Of a stretch of 64,000 nucleotides of DNA, positions 21,930-31,747 are shown one piece after another. How positions within the stretch are numbered: position 1 is the first letter of the stretch; each line of letters starts with the position of its first letter. A model generated the notes under the pieces. That model did no database searches and was not told the DNA's origin. It saw only the letters and a list, made by a program, of their open reading frames with translations. The stretch comes from Isoetes taiwanensis (lineage: Eukaryota > Streptophyta > Lycopodiopsida > Isoetales > Isoetaceae), in the NCBI GenBank assembly GCA_021234155.1, contig JAJEKV010000035.1:9066779-9130778 (forward strand), in the 5' to 3' direction. A program made the position numbers and the translations under genes.

Positions 21930-22523
21930 ATGAAATTTGTATCCCATTAGTTGTTCCAAAGAAAAAATAATAATCAGGCCAAAAGAAAACCTTTAGGCAG
22001 ATCTGTGAAGAGACACACAGAGTTGCCCTAGGCCCTTCAAGTCTCGGAGCTCCTGCACATGTTCGACCTTGAATCATGCCGCATTATAAATGCCTCAGTG
22101 CACTCTTTATTCTGGAAGAGTAAGAACAGTTAATAAGAACTGGTGCGATCGTTGTGCTTTCTTTTGTTATCACTATCATTGAACATTTTTAGAACTGATT
22201 TCAAACATTTTGAATTGTGGGCACCAAGTCGTGGTAGTTTACTTGAGGTAATCCTGGGACTTCATGTGCTTCCACATCCAATGCGCTTCCTCCTGAAGAT
22301 AACTAGATATATTTGTAATGGATCAATAGTGGGGTGAGCAAAGTGCAGAGAAAACAAGTAGAGAAGAAGTGTTAGCATACTTCCACAGCGTGTAAACATG
22401 CAATGTCTTAACGCCGCAGAGTTGGAGCTTCGATTTCAATCTTGTCTCGTCGAAGACGGAGTAAAACATTTTGTTGACCTGCCGCAATGGGCAAAGTTCC
22501 AGTAAATGAAAGTCTATGGTCAC

Positions 22524-23981
22524 GGTGGAAGAAACAAGGTCAGTGCATATTCTTTCCCTTTTTCCTGAAATATATCCTGTATTTTGCTATGATACTATCA
22601 AGATGGTTTGACTGCAAAAAAAGGACTAATAGAGCTAGACAAGATGGAGAAATTAGGTGAAGAACAACAATATGCAGACACTGTCAGTAAGCTTATCTAT
22701 GCTTCTAGCATATAATTCAAGATTTTAATTCACATTAGATTGCAAAGAGAGCAAGTTAATGCTTCTAGAAGCTGCTGCTGTTTGTGTTGTATGTGGCCAT
22801 GATTCCTTGAATGATTATTGAAGCTTACCACCCTTGCATTTGAACTCCAGTTGCTCTTCCAAACTTTGCATTCAAGATCCTATATCCATAATTCTATTAT
22901 TAGATCTTCTAAAATCTTCTAGGTTTACATGATGTACTTCAATTAATTTTCTTTTGTTAAATGGCAGACTTTGTTGCATGCAGGTCGCTATGCAGTTCCA
23001 GGTTTTCTTGAAGCATAGCAATCACTTAACTTCCAATTTTTGATGATTTGGTGCGTCACTTAAAAGACAATTAAATCATGTGATAATTGTTGAAAATGTT
23101 TATTCATATATGAAAAGGTAGAGAAGTTGGCATTTGAATATGTTTTAATCCGTGCATAAGCAAATCTATTGTCTTAAATTTTCGACCGTAAATAAGTTCA
23201 GGTAAATAAGCAGGCTTGTATGTGCACCGTAAATAAGTTCAGCTAAGATCCTACATTAAACAGACCATAGCAAGCAGTTTGGTGCCTAACAATTTTGGGC
23301 AACCATTAGTAATGTGCACCGTAAATAAGTTCAGCTAAAATCCTACGTTAAGCACAGCAACAGGGTGATTCGGAGCACAGTGTGACAGGGTGATTCAGAG
23401 CATAGGGCGGCTGACTCTTCTATCATATTCATTACCTATGTTGATTTGCACATGGAAGCCAAAATGATAGAGCTAGAAAGGGCATAAAGATATAATTAAT
23501 ATGAACATAGGACAATCATATAGCTTTTAATTGTTACCTATGCTAGAAAGGAACGAAATGGGAAAAGTCGTTAATTTGGATGGCTCAAAACCTTCAATTG
23601 CATACGTGTTTTAATTCTTCACCTCGACATTTAATTTGCTGTAAATAACATCTGGATCTTTATAAATGTTGGATGCATCAAAGAAGGGTAATATATATAA
23701 ATTGACATATTTGGCACCAAGTTAATCAAAGATTTTGCATAATAATTGATCTCCCTTTGCATCAAAGCTGAATTGAATTGTGTGAACACAATGTACAAAT
23801 AAAAAAAAAAAAGAAACACTTTCATGCTTCAAAATGAACAAATGTGATAAATCTGCCATTAAGTAGATCCAACATCTCTTTCTATCGCATTAACCACAAG
23901 AAGTACAATTCAATTTATACTACTTTGCCCTAATTTTCTATGCCTTTATTTTCTATAGCCTCTGGCGTGCCTTTTTGCTAG
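22524..23981. other. Intergenic with a small direct repeat
   Basis: TGTGCACCGTAAATAAGTTC followed by AGCTAARATCCTAC occurs near 23221 and 23313. The pair GTGACAGGGTGATTC / AACAGGGTGATTC lies near 23365-23395. No gene is recognised. Confidence 0.5.
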
Positions 23982-24262
23982 TTTCTTTTTTCTTTTTTCT
24001 TTTTTCTTTTTTCTTTTTTCTTTTTTCTTTTTTCTTTTTTCTTTTTTCTTTTTTCTTTTTTCTTTTTTCTTTTTTCTTTTTTCTTTTTTCTTTTTTCTTT
24101 TTTCTTTTTTCTTTTTCTCTTTTCTCTTTTCTCTTTTCTCTTTTCTCTTTTCTCTTTTCTCTTTTCTCTTTTCTCTTTTCTCTTTTCTCTTTTCTCTTTT
24201 CTCTTTTCTCTTTTCTTTTTTCTTTTTTTTTTTTTTCTTTTTTCTTTTTTCTTTTTTTTTTG
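23982..24262 (+). repeat. Heptanucleotide microsatellite, (CTTTTTT)n then (CTCTTTT)n
   Basis: Cytosines recur every 7 bases over about 130 bp (CTTTTTT). The unit then changes to CTCTTTT for about 100 bp, with a short return to CTTTTTT and a poly-T run before 24262. The run directly adjoins the 3' end of a minus-strand LINE remnant, so it probably grew from the poly-A tail. The long Lys/Glu and Phe/Leu reading frames across it are artefacts of the repeat. Confidence 0.93.
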
Positions 24263-24960
24263 AATAAGAGTATATTTAATATTAATAATGTTAAAACTTG
24301 TACAATATTGTCCCGTACGACATAGATAGGAAAATTATCACAAAAGGAGAAGGGGCCCACTACTTGTATGCATGTACTTTATCGCTAAAAATTATATCTT
24401 CTCTAACTCTGAGTTACTATAGGAAACCCACCTTTTTCTTCTCAGGATAAGATACTATTCAAACTTAATACTCATTTCCTAGACATGGGACACCTATCCC
24501 TCTTTAGAGATCCAATGACGCTTAAAGATTGCATAAAACCCACTGATGCTCCCAATTTTGTATCCAATTTTCTGGTGTAGTTACGTCCATATCGTTGTTT
24601 CCATATGCACCAAAGTGATACATTGGTAAGTGAGACTTGGATAATGTCCCTATTCGTACCTGCTAAAATGGCTGGTCACGACAATTGATGCACTTCTAGC
24701 CCAATGATAGGACTAAACTAACCCCAAAAGTCCCTTATATATGGACAAAATAATAGGTGTTCTATTGTCTCAGAGACACCACAGCCCAATGGACAACGGT
24801 CATGCTTCACAATTTCCCTTTTCAACAACCACACCATACTACATATGCCTTCTTATAGGCAAGACCATGTTGCCACCTGTTGGGCTCTCCTTTTACATTG
24901 ATATTGGACGTGTTTAGATAATCTTTGTTGATGCTAATCTTCTGTTTCTGTGGCAACTTG
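24263..24960 (-). pseudogene. LINE ORF2 3' remnant with zf-RVT finger
   Basis: Minus-strand translation near 24820-24700 gives CPLGCGVSETIEHLLFCPYI followed by RDFWGWFSPIIG, the terminal zinc finger of plant L1-like LINEs. It continues through VSLWCIWKQRYGRNYT-like residues to the tail at 24262. Stops and shifts interrupt it. It is a short, old fragment. Confidence 0.75.
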
Positions 24961-25286
24961 TTATAACTTCCTTTTCTTGTAAGATTATCTTTCTTTTAAC
25001 AATCAAGCTTCATCTGTAGCACACTTCTCCTTGTGCTTAATCTCGTGACTGCAAGCCTAATTTCTTGTTCTGTCATCATCTTGATTTAACAGCCAAAAGG
25101 GTGTTCAAGTCTTATGAATTGTCCTTGCAAACAGGCAGACATACACCACCCGCTCCATCTCGCACACCACACCACCCTTGCTGTGAACAGCCCACATACT
25201 TCAGACAACATGCATCACCTACTGGGACAACTAATGTTGCCCAGCGACTCAGTGAGCAGCAGGAGCAGGGCCACTGATGTCATAAT

Positions 25287-25565
25287 GTGGTGGTATCTGG
25301 ACTCTCGGAGGAGGCAGGAGAGGATCTCACCAAGCGCATCCATGATCAGATCCTATCTCGCATGGCATTTCAGACTACAGTGCACATTATTCGAGCAAGT
25401 CACCTTGGGGCTCAACGCACAGATCGCGCGCGCGTTGTCACCTTCACGGTGGCAGACATGCGAGTGCGTGAGGCAATTCTGCGTCAGAGTAGGCAATTGA
25501 AGGAGACTGCTCTGTATGTCGATCAGGATCTTACTCCGATGCAACAGGAGTCCCGCCGGCAATAG
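25287..25565 (+). CDS. LINE ORF1-like RNA-binding protein fragment
   Basis: The frame reads MVVSGLSEEAGEDLTKRIHD, then VHIIRASHLGAQRTDRARVV, VADMRVREAILRQSRQLK and LYVDQDLTPMQQESRRQ. This order is typical of the RRM/CTD region of LINE ORF1 proteins, which coat the element RNA: a short strand, a charged helix, an R-x-R-x-V strand and the final DLTP box. The upstream part (25065-25286) is rich in Pro/His and probably the disordered N-terminus, in a different frame. Frameshift damage is likely because no single frame covers the whole block. Confidence 0.65.
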   Translation: MVVSGLSEEAGEDLTKRIHDQILSRMAFQTTVHIIRASHLGAQRTDRARVVTFTVADMRVREAILRQSRQLKETALYVDQDLTPMQQESRRQ

Positions 25566-25839
25566 CTGGCTCAAGTCAGGGACGTCCGTCATCGAGGGGG
25601 TGCTGCAGGCCTGGTCCGAGGCAAGCTTCGCATTTTTAGGCCAGCGCCTGCTGAGGTCACCAATGCAATGCGTCAAGCTACTGCCACTCCTGCTACTGCC
25701 ACCAGTACCCTACTGCACCTCCTACTCCCGCTGCTCCAACTGCATCTGCAACTGCTGCTCAGGCGCCGCACACTACTCCCCCTACAACCGAAACAGATCA
25801 TCGAGCGTCTACATCAAATGCCAACAAATAGGAACTGTG

Positions 25840-26612
25840 CCTCTGGATGGTATCTTGGAACTGTCGGGGCTTCCCTTGGCAGAAAGGGGAGAGTGTCAAC
25901 TCTATTGCACTAGGTATGATCTCATTTTCCTCATGGAAACATGGGAACATGCAGGGCACGGACTGCCGAACCTCCCAGGCTATCTGCATTTCTCGGTGAT
26001 CAATGAGTGCACAGGCAAGCAAGGGCATGGCGGGGTTGCCTACTATCGTGCAACCTTGTGGCACTCAGTCTCGCTGCACAAAATAGACAGGTACAATCGC
26101 TACTTGTGGATGCGCGTGCAGCATGACAGTGGCAGCATTCTCGTCATAGCCGCATACTACTTTCCGCATGCTGAGAGCAACTTTTATAACGCTCATTCGG
26201 ATGTGGATAGATTGGAGCCCTATGTCGATCTATATGATGACATACAGCAACACAAACAGTTGGACACGGTTATGTTGCTTGGCGACTTTAATGCACGCAG
26301 GAGCCGAGCAGGTCCCAAAATTTGAGCCCCTGGCAGAGGATGTCTTGCAGTTGAACCCCGCAAAGGTGGCTTGGTCAAGGATATCAGACACAACCATATT
26401 TTGCGCTATGGCAGGCAGTTGTTGTTGCTGGGTAGTATATTTGACCTGGTTATTTGTAATGGGTTGGCACAATGGCCATCTTCCAGCTGCTGCACTTGTA
26501 GACAGGAGAACCAAGGGGGCGGCTCCAGTGTGGTGGATTATCTGCTGGTAGATTTGCAGTTTAATGCCATGTGGCACAATCTAGGGTTTGATAATGATGT
26601 GGCATTTTAAGT
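25840..26612 (+). pseudogene. APE-type endonuclease of a LINE, frameshifted
   Basis: This is a nicking endonuclease of the exonuclease-endonuclease-phosphatase fold used in target-primed insertion. The main frame (ending 26325) shows YDLIFLMETWEHAGHGLPNL (catalytic Glu in ETWEH), GHGGVAYY, RYLWMRVQHDSGSILVIAAY and LLGDFNARRSRAG (catalytic Asp/Asn). A shift near 26320 moves the continuation to another frame: RHNHILRYGRQLLLL, SIFDLVICNGL and GGGSSVVDYLLV up to 26610. The SSVVDY box matches the one in the 35.6-36.7 kb endonuclease. Confidence 0.8.
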
Positions 26613-27016
26613 GACGTGGAAACCTATGGTTTGATGGATGACGGACATACAGGATAACTTTATAATATAGAGAATAAACCTCTACCAACTCAGGGATTTT
26701 AGAATCTTTTATGATGTATCAATTGCCCCAATAAGGAAAAACTTGTCCTACGGATGGTAATGATCCTTAATACAGTCCATGCCACTTTCTATCAACTTTT
26801 TTTAGCATCCTTTGAACATCTATAGGCACTAGAAATGTGTGCCCGACAATGCCGGGCATTACCGTGGATAGAATAGTAGACATTATGGAGTTCGTAAGTG
26901 AAGAAAAAGTTTTAGATGCAATCCTGCCCATATATTGTAATGACTTAGGGTTTAGAGTTTTAGTGTATCGAACATTAGCCATAGACGTGCCAAATGGGTA
27001 GGAATAATGAAAGCAT
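26613..27016. other. No gene recognised
   Basis: Spacer between two LINE blocks of opposite orientation; no motif seen. Confidence 0.45.
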
Positions 27017-27262
27017 AGGAAGGAAGGAAGGAAGGAAGGAAGTTTATTTTAACGTCCACGGAGGCCAGAGGCCTATGAGACGGTACATGCCGAGAACAGG
27101 CAAAAAAGCCAAAAACCCCAACACCGTACAGTAGAACCCTACTACCGGGATGAAAATACCCCCACTTGGGAGGAAAAACCCTAACAGTAGGCTCTCAAAT
27201 ACCATGCCCCTGAAGAGCAAGTCTGACGGCCGAAATCTGCAGGATGTAAGCTCCCAGTCGCG

Positions 27263-27640
27263 CTACCATAGTGATGTGAGTAACTGATGTAGCGGTGTGT
27301 CAGAGCATCTAAGATCAGTGTGCACTGCTCGAACATGGGCATATGCTAGGCACCGCTGGAGGGCATGGTGCTCATCCTCTATCACGTGCATCTCACAACA
27401 CTGACATATCCTCTCCTCCCTGGGGATCCCGTGCCCACCATTCACCCCCAATGACTGTTTCAATTCGAGGTAATGGGAACCCGCCCTTATGGCAGCAATA
27501 GCTCTCCGTTTCTTCTTCAGAGATGTGTGCTTTTCTGGCACCGATGGGGTCCATGCTCAAGGCGGGATTAATCTGGAGCGTGATAGTGCTCGCCTTGGGC
27601 TTTGCAAGAGTAGAGGCATCCCACTGTGGTGGCAGCATAG
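27263..27640 (-). pseudogene. LINE C-terminal Cys/His finger fragment
   Basis: Continues the thumb fragment after frame changes. The sequence RICQCCEMHVIEDEHHALQR followed by C is the HHC-type finger seen near the C-terminus of Jockey/RTE/CR1-like ORF2 proteins. The 62.2-kb LINE has the same element (LCQAGAIEDESHTFRELP). Confidence 0.75.
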
Positions 27641-27757
27641 CCCGTGATCCAATTGCCCATTCTCAGATCGGGACCGCCTGCCGGTGCCACCATCCGTTGG
27701 TAATCCATAGACCACCTCCTAAACCATCCCTTACATTGCTTTCGTGCCATACCCTCT

Positions 27758-28345
27758 TCAACCGGGCCTGGGGCCCTGCGTTAACAACAAGCGATGCTCA
27801 TCCATCCCATCCACCATATGGGGGCAAGTAAGATGCTCATCCATCCCATCCACCATATGTAAAGGCCAGAACCCCGTCTCATACAACAAAATCTGATACG
27901 GTACGGTGTCCTTCACTCCCAAGCTATATGTCAAGAAAGCTTTCTGCACCCTTTCCAACCTATCCCACGTGTTTTTGCTAACTGCTGGGCCCCAAACCTC
28001 CACCCTATATAGCAGCACCGGCTCGACCAAAGCCCTAAACAGGTGTGCTCTCCTCGCCCAGTCACAGAGATCTATCCGGCAACACGCGTTTTGCACTGCA
28101 TGTAAAGCCTTCCAGCCTGCACTGGCTCTCCTCTCCACACACTCATCCCACAGCATGTTAGTAGTGAAATCAATTCCCAGATACTTGAAGCTCCGCACCA
28201 TCTCCACTTCCTGTCCCCTGTAATATAACTCCGGGATAGAGTGTTGCGAGGACAGGATCGCGAGAAGCTTAGTTTTGTGCAAGTTCACTGTCATTCCCGT
28301 AGGGTGGAACAGAATGAGTAGATGCATAGTCAAGCATGATTGCAA
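27758..28345 (-). pseudogene. LINE RT thumb and connection fragment
   Basis: The frame contains TGMTVNLHKTKLLAILSSQH and VRSFKYLGIDFTTNMLWDEC (the SFKYLGI box after the RT palm). These are followed by ALVEPVLLYRVEVWGPAVSK and RLERVQKAFLTYSLGVKDTV. It ends after a 28-bp direct duplication (CATCCATCCCATCCACCATATG repeated near 27800 and 27840) that duplicates HMVDGMDEH in the protein and throws the remainder out of frame. The catalytic palm is missing. Confidence 0.85.
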
Positions 28346-29540
28346 TCAGAGTGGATCCTGCTATCAGATATTGCAAAATAAAATTGTTGCCATTCTACTC
28401 GCATTATTGTCTGTCTTAGTAGAATGATGCATCAGTCTATTTGATTTTATACAATCCATGCTTATAAATATGTATTTCTTTAAAACAAAATAGAATTTGG
28501 CAAATCAACCTTTTGATATTGTCTCCTTTAAGAGTTGTAAATATACTTGGTATATAGTAGCAATATTCTACCTAAACACAAATCTTAAGCCCCAAAGCCT
28601 AAACCCTATATCTATGTGTGTGATTGTATGGTTGATATCATTGCATGATCCATCTATGAGCAGGGCTTGATATCCTTCAAGTTTTTCAAATTCATGAATC
28701 ATAATATGATAATCCTCGAACCATAAACATGTAGCCTTAACTCGTAAGCTCTAAATTCTAAATGTGCAATAAATGGAAACTTGCCTTTGTAGTCAAAATG
28801 GGAGTGCAAAACAGTTGCATAATGATAACTGAAGAGGATAGGAAATGGATATCCTCATGGAAAATAAAAGAAACTAGCAGAAATGCAGGGTTGGGGTAAG
28901 GGTGGGAGAGAATACTTACATTATTGACGAAGCTTACTTTGACATGAATGATTGTCTTGTGAAGCTTGTGATGATCAGGAATGATTATTTGACATAACAT
29001 TACATTCCACGCTTTGCCAACTTCTCACTTGGCATAATACATCCATGAGATACTAAATGCACGTGTTCGATTCCTGAGCCAGTAGCAATCACCAAGGTCT
29101 TTGTACAAATTGATTTATTGAATGTCTAGCATCATTGTTATTTCAAATGTTCTTCCCTTGAAAATTTTTTGAGGCAGGTGTTTTTTTTTCCTTGAAAACT
29201 TGTCGAGGCAAGGGTTTTTTAATCCTATTAGTAAAGGTTGTACTAACACATTATATAAGTCCCATGTCTTATTGGTCTTCGTAGGCATTAGTCTACTCTA
29301 CTCTATTTTATTCTATTCTTTCAAACATAAGAAAAGAAAAAAAAGAACTTCATCGACGAACTTTATATAGTAAGTGCTACATAATTTCTCGTGTGCCTTC
29401 ACACAGACGGCTCTATCTCAAACCAATTGTACTGACACACAATGTTTTACTTGATGCTTAATAATCAAACTAGGTCTGGTGTAAATATGTTTTTTGTAAA
29501 GGAATTTAGATAGAAAGAAAACCGCAAGACTTATTATCAA
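28346..29540. repeat. Intergenic; LINE/SINE-like 3' tail at about 29150-29330
   Basis: The segment 29150-29330 repeats the 3'-end plan of the GC-rich LINEs (CTTGAAAA...GAGGCAAGGGTTTTTTAATC, then TTGGTCTTCGTAGGCATTAG and a T-rich tail). A tRNA T-arm-like GTTCGATTCC lies about 80 bp upstream (near 29068). A SINE that borrowed a LINE tail is possible but weakly supported. The remaining sequence shows nothing. Confidence 0.35.
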
Positions 29541-30316
29541 GGGAAATTTTTAAAAGTGCCCTTGTATTTTTGCATATTTATCAAAATGCCCATATATTCT
29601 TGTTATTTGTCAAAATGCCCTTAATTTGAGATAACGGAAATTTTCTGTAAAACAATGAAAGTGAAAGCTTCGTCAAGAACTCCTTTGATTGAAGCAAGAA
29701 TGGGTGAAGTATTCCCTACTCCATGTCAAATCCTCTGTTTCCGTTTCAAATCTTCTGTTTTCGGAAGATCTGGCAAATTTCTCATGCACAGAAGAAATCA
29801 GAGTAAAGCTTCAATTCCTTTGAAGCAAGAATCAATGGGGAAAACCCTGGGCATCATGAATCAGTGGAAAAAAACTTGTGCATCAAATCACATACTCTGC
29901 ATTTGAGTCAGACAGCGGCTGTTTTTGGCGACATTAAAGAGATGGCCAGATTTGTTTTGTGATGTTGCAGATTGAGAGTTGAAAATGCGGGTAGCTTTAG
30001 CAAGGATGTATTTAGATTTGAAGCTTTGAAGATTTTTGAATGGACAAAGCAGATTGGGCACAAATTTGGAGCAAGGAGAAGAAAAAGATTTTTTAGTTTC
30101 TGAGTCTGCATCATGTGTTATTGGAATTTCCAATTTCCAATTGCTCAAGTCATCGATTTATGAGGTCGAGCAAAGTGTAGAGACGAGCGAAGGAGCGGAA
30201 GAACAGAGAATCGATCCAGCTACACCATATGTCAGGGGCAATTTGATCAATACACAAAATACAAGGGCATTTTAACAAACATGGAAAAATAATAGGGGCA
30301 TTTTTTAAATTTCCCC
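29541..30316. mobile_element. Mutator-like MITE, 776 bp, long TIRs, 9-bp TSD
   Basis: The ends form inverted repeats of about 90 bp. The left reads GGGAAATTTTTAAAAGTGCC, and the right end, reverse-complemented, reads GGGGAAATTTAAAAAATGCC. Both continue with AAAATGCCC boxes. The 9-bp duplication TATTATCAA flanks it at 29532-29540 and 30317-30325. Long TIRs and a 9-bp duplication are the hallmark of Mutator-like elements. The 500-bp core carries short open frames on both strands (29655-29906 +, 30148-29888 -) that match nothing I know; a captured host fragment is possible. Confidence 0.85.
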
Positions 30317-30325
30317 TATTATCAA

Positions 30326-30902
30326 TGGCCTTGACAAGGTTTAGCATTACCATTTCGGCCATGATAACCCTTGACTGGAATGGATAATTTCGTATGCCTG
30401 TTGTTCTCAATCATATTGTTACGGATTTGGATGGATTCAATACTAAGAGGTAAACAATCTTCATATTGTTAAAAAAAAATATTTATATCTAGCACAACCT
30501 ATCATGTATGGCAAACATGCAGATTAACTAAGAACTGTTCGACTCAATCGTAAGGAAATTAGAGATAAATATACCATAGTTAAATAAGGATGGAAATAAC
30601 AGAATTTAGATCCCAACACTGTACATTGTAGAGATATTACTCCTTAAACGAAATGCAAACAGCTAAGGCAACAAAAGGGAGCAAGTGCATTTTTCCATTC
30701 CCATGTCCTATGCATAGAATCTTGGTTTGCCAATTCGAAGGGCCCCACTCTTGTTTTGTGAAGGCTAGTTTAGCACCCTAAAATGCATCCATCTTAAATC
30801 TCATCCATGCAATCACATTTCTTAAGTCACTGAAATTGTATTCGTATGAATATAGCTTGAAGACATTAGAATAGTGACAGTACATATGAGAGAGATCACA
30901 AA
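30326..30902. other. No gene recognised
   Basis: AT-rich spacer between the Mutator-like MITE and the ETF-alpha pseudogene; nothing identified. Confidence 0.45.
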
Positions 30903-31747
30903 TTACTTAACCATGGGAACCTTGGAGACAAGATCCAAAAGGACCTCAAACAAATCTGCTGCCAAACCATAGTTTGCAACCTGCAGGTCTCTAGGATGAT
31001 TAACAAAAGGACTGATTAATATATAGAAATTTGACAAGCGACATAAGAAAAAACCTAGAATATTGGAGCTTCCTTATCTTTATTGATGGCCACAATCACT
31101 TTTGAATATTTGATTCCTGCATTATGTTGTATAGCCCCAGAAATCTCAACTGCGGTATACAATTCTGATGCTTCAGCTTTTCATGTTTGTCCTATCTGCA
31201 GAAAAGTAGATCTAGTTGGAAGCCTGATCCTCAAACATGGAAAACCCATACACTAACCTACATGTCATTTGGTACGAAGCCAGCATCTACTGCAGCTCTA
31301 GATGCACCAACTACATACAAGAGTTGTGGTTTAGCTCAGAAAGATGAGCCCAGTGCATGAAATTGAATTTAGCTTTGTTTACCAGCACCGCCGAGTCTGT
31401 CAACTAAGGCTTCTAACAATCGAAAGCCTTCGGCACACTTGAGCCCTCTATCTCCTGAGATGACAACTCGTGCACTTCCTAATTCGGGTAGTTTACTTTA
31501 ATTCTGTGAAGAATTTTATCAGCAGTTGGCTGAACAAAAATAAACAAAAATGCCAGTATAGTCAAAACCACAAGTCCTAGTTACCTCAGTCATATCTGAC
31601 ATGTCCAAACGAATAACAGAAGCACTGCCAAGACCTGTCATTGACAGTTTGGAGGCTGGTGGAAATGACGTTGGATGAATACTGAACATGCAAGGTCCTG
31701 ACCCTTCATACTGCACTGTTAATAGTGCGTTGCCTGCATATATTGGC
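30903..31747 (-). pseudogene. Electron transfer flavoprotein alpha subunit (ETFA), C-terminal exons, dead
   Basis: ETFA is the mitochondrial FAD-binding subunit that passes electrons from acyl-CoA and branched-chain dehydrogenases to ETF-QO. Five exons are readable: 31747-31585 (PIYAGNALLTVQYEG), 31503-31383 ([20 protein letters not shown]), 31310-31258 (VGASRAAVDAGFVPNDM), 31195-31055 ([35 protein letters not shown]) and 30980-30903 (VANYGLAADLFEVLLDLVSK, TAA stop). There are three nonsense codons. TAG replaces the last codon CAG of the third and fourth exons, and TGA replaces GGA in the QTGK FAD-site motif. A possible TAA also lies at the start of the second exon. N-terminal exons were not found. 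Confidence 0.88.

Larger units (their letters stand above)
20448..21955. repeat. Tandem duplication unit 2 (about 1.51 kb)
   Basis: Direct copy of 18886-20447, with a short local duplication (AGGCTTTGACTATAACAGTTCCATTC repeated near 21093 and 21120) and other indels. It adjoins the unique upstream exons of the RlmN-like gene at 21990-22490. Confidence 0.85.
19861..22490 (-). pseudogene. RlmN-like radical-SAM 23S rRNA/tRNA adenine methyltransferase, partial, exon-duplicated
   Basis: RlmN-family enzymes methylate C2 of an adenine in rRNA and tRNA; plant versions are generally organellar. Recognisable minus-strand exons are about 22483-22370 (SVFDETRLKSKLQLCG), 22077-21995 (EGPRATLCVSSQ), 21929-21795 with 21484-21380 (copy 2), and 20424-20290 with 19965-19861 (copy 1). 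The first exon of each copy carries the radical-SAM Cys-X3-Cys-X2-Cys motif (GCKMGCNFCAT), NLSAGEIVEQLVHAL and RNVVFM. The second exon of each carries GMGEPLNNYAA and LSPHHITVSTV. The rest of the enzyme is not found downstream, the CVSSQ exon has lost its GT donor, and the copy-2 acceptor is CAT instead of CAG. A complete protein seems impossible. Confidence 0.82.
25065..26612 (+). mobile_element. LINE segment: ORF1-like plus APE endonuclease, no RT
   Basis: The segment encodes an ORF1-type RNA-binding domain (25287-25565), a Pro/Ala/Thr-rich linker (25570-25800) and an endonuclease (about 25840-26610). It breaks off at the end of the endonuclease without a reverse transcriptase. GC content is visibly higher than in the flanks. 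It belongs with the GC-rich LINEs at 27.0-28.3 kb and 60.9-62.6 kb by style; the matching endonuclease at 35.6-36.7 kb shares several motifs. Confidence 0.75.
27017..28345 (-). mobile_element. GC-rich LINE, 3' half, with (GGAA)n tail
   Basis: On the plus strand it starts with a (GGAA)n tract (27017-27042). Next come the conserved 3'-terminal sequence AACGTCCACGGAGGCCAGAG and a UTR. Two minus-strand ORF pieces of the RT thumb and C-terminal finger follow. The 5' end is truncated near 28345. The same tail type, inverted, closes the LINE at 62.6 kb ((TTCC)n). Confidence 0.85.

Noticed and set aside
23953-24360. 135-codon Lys/Glu-rich and 116-codon Phe/Leu-rich proteins
   Set aside because: Pure translation of the heptamer microsatellite on opposite strands.
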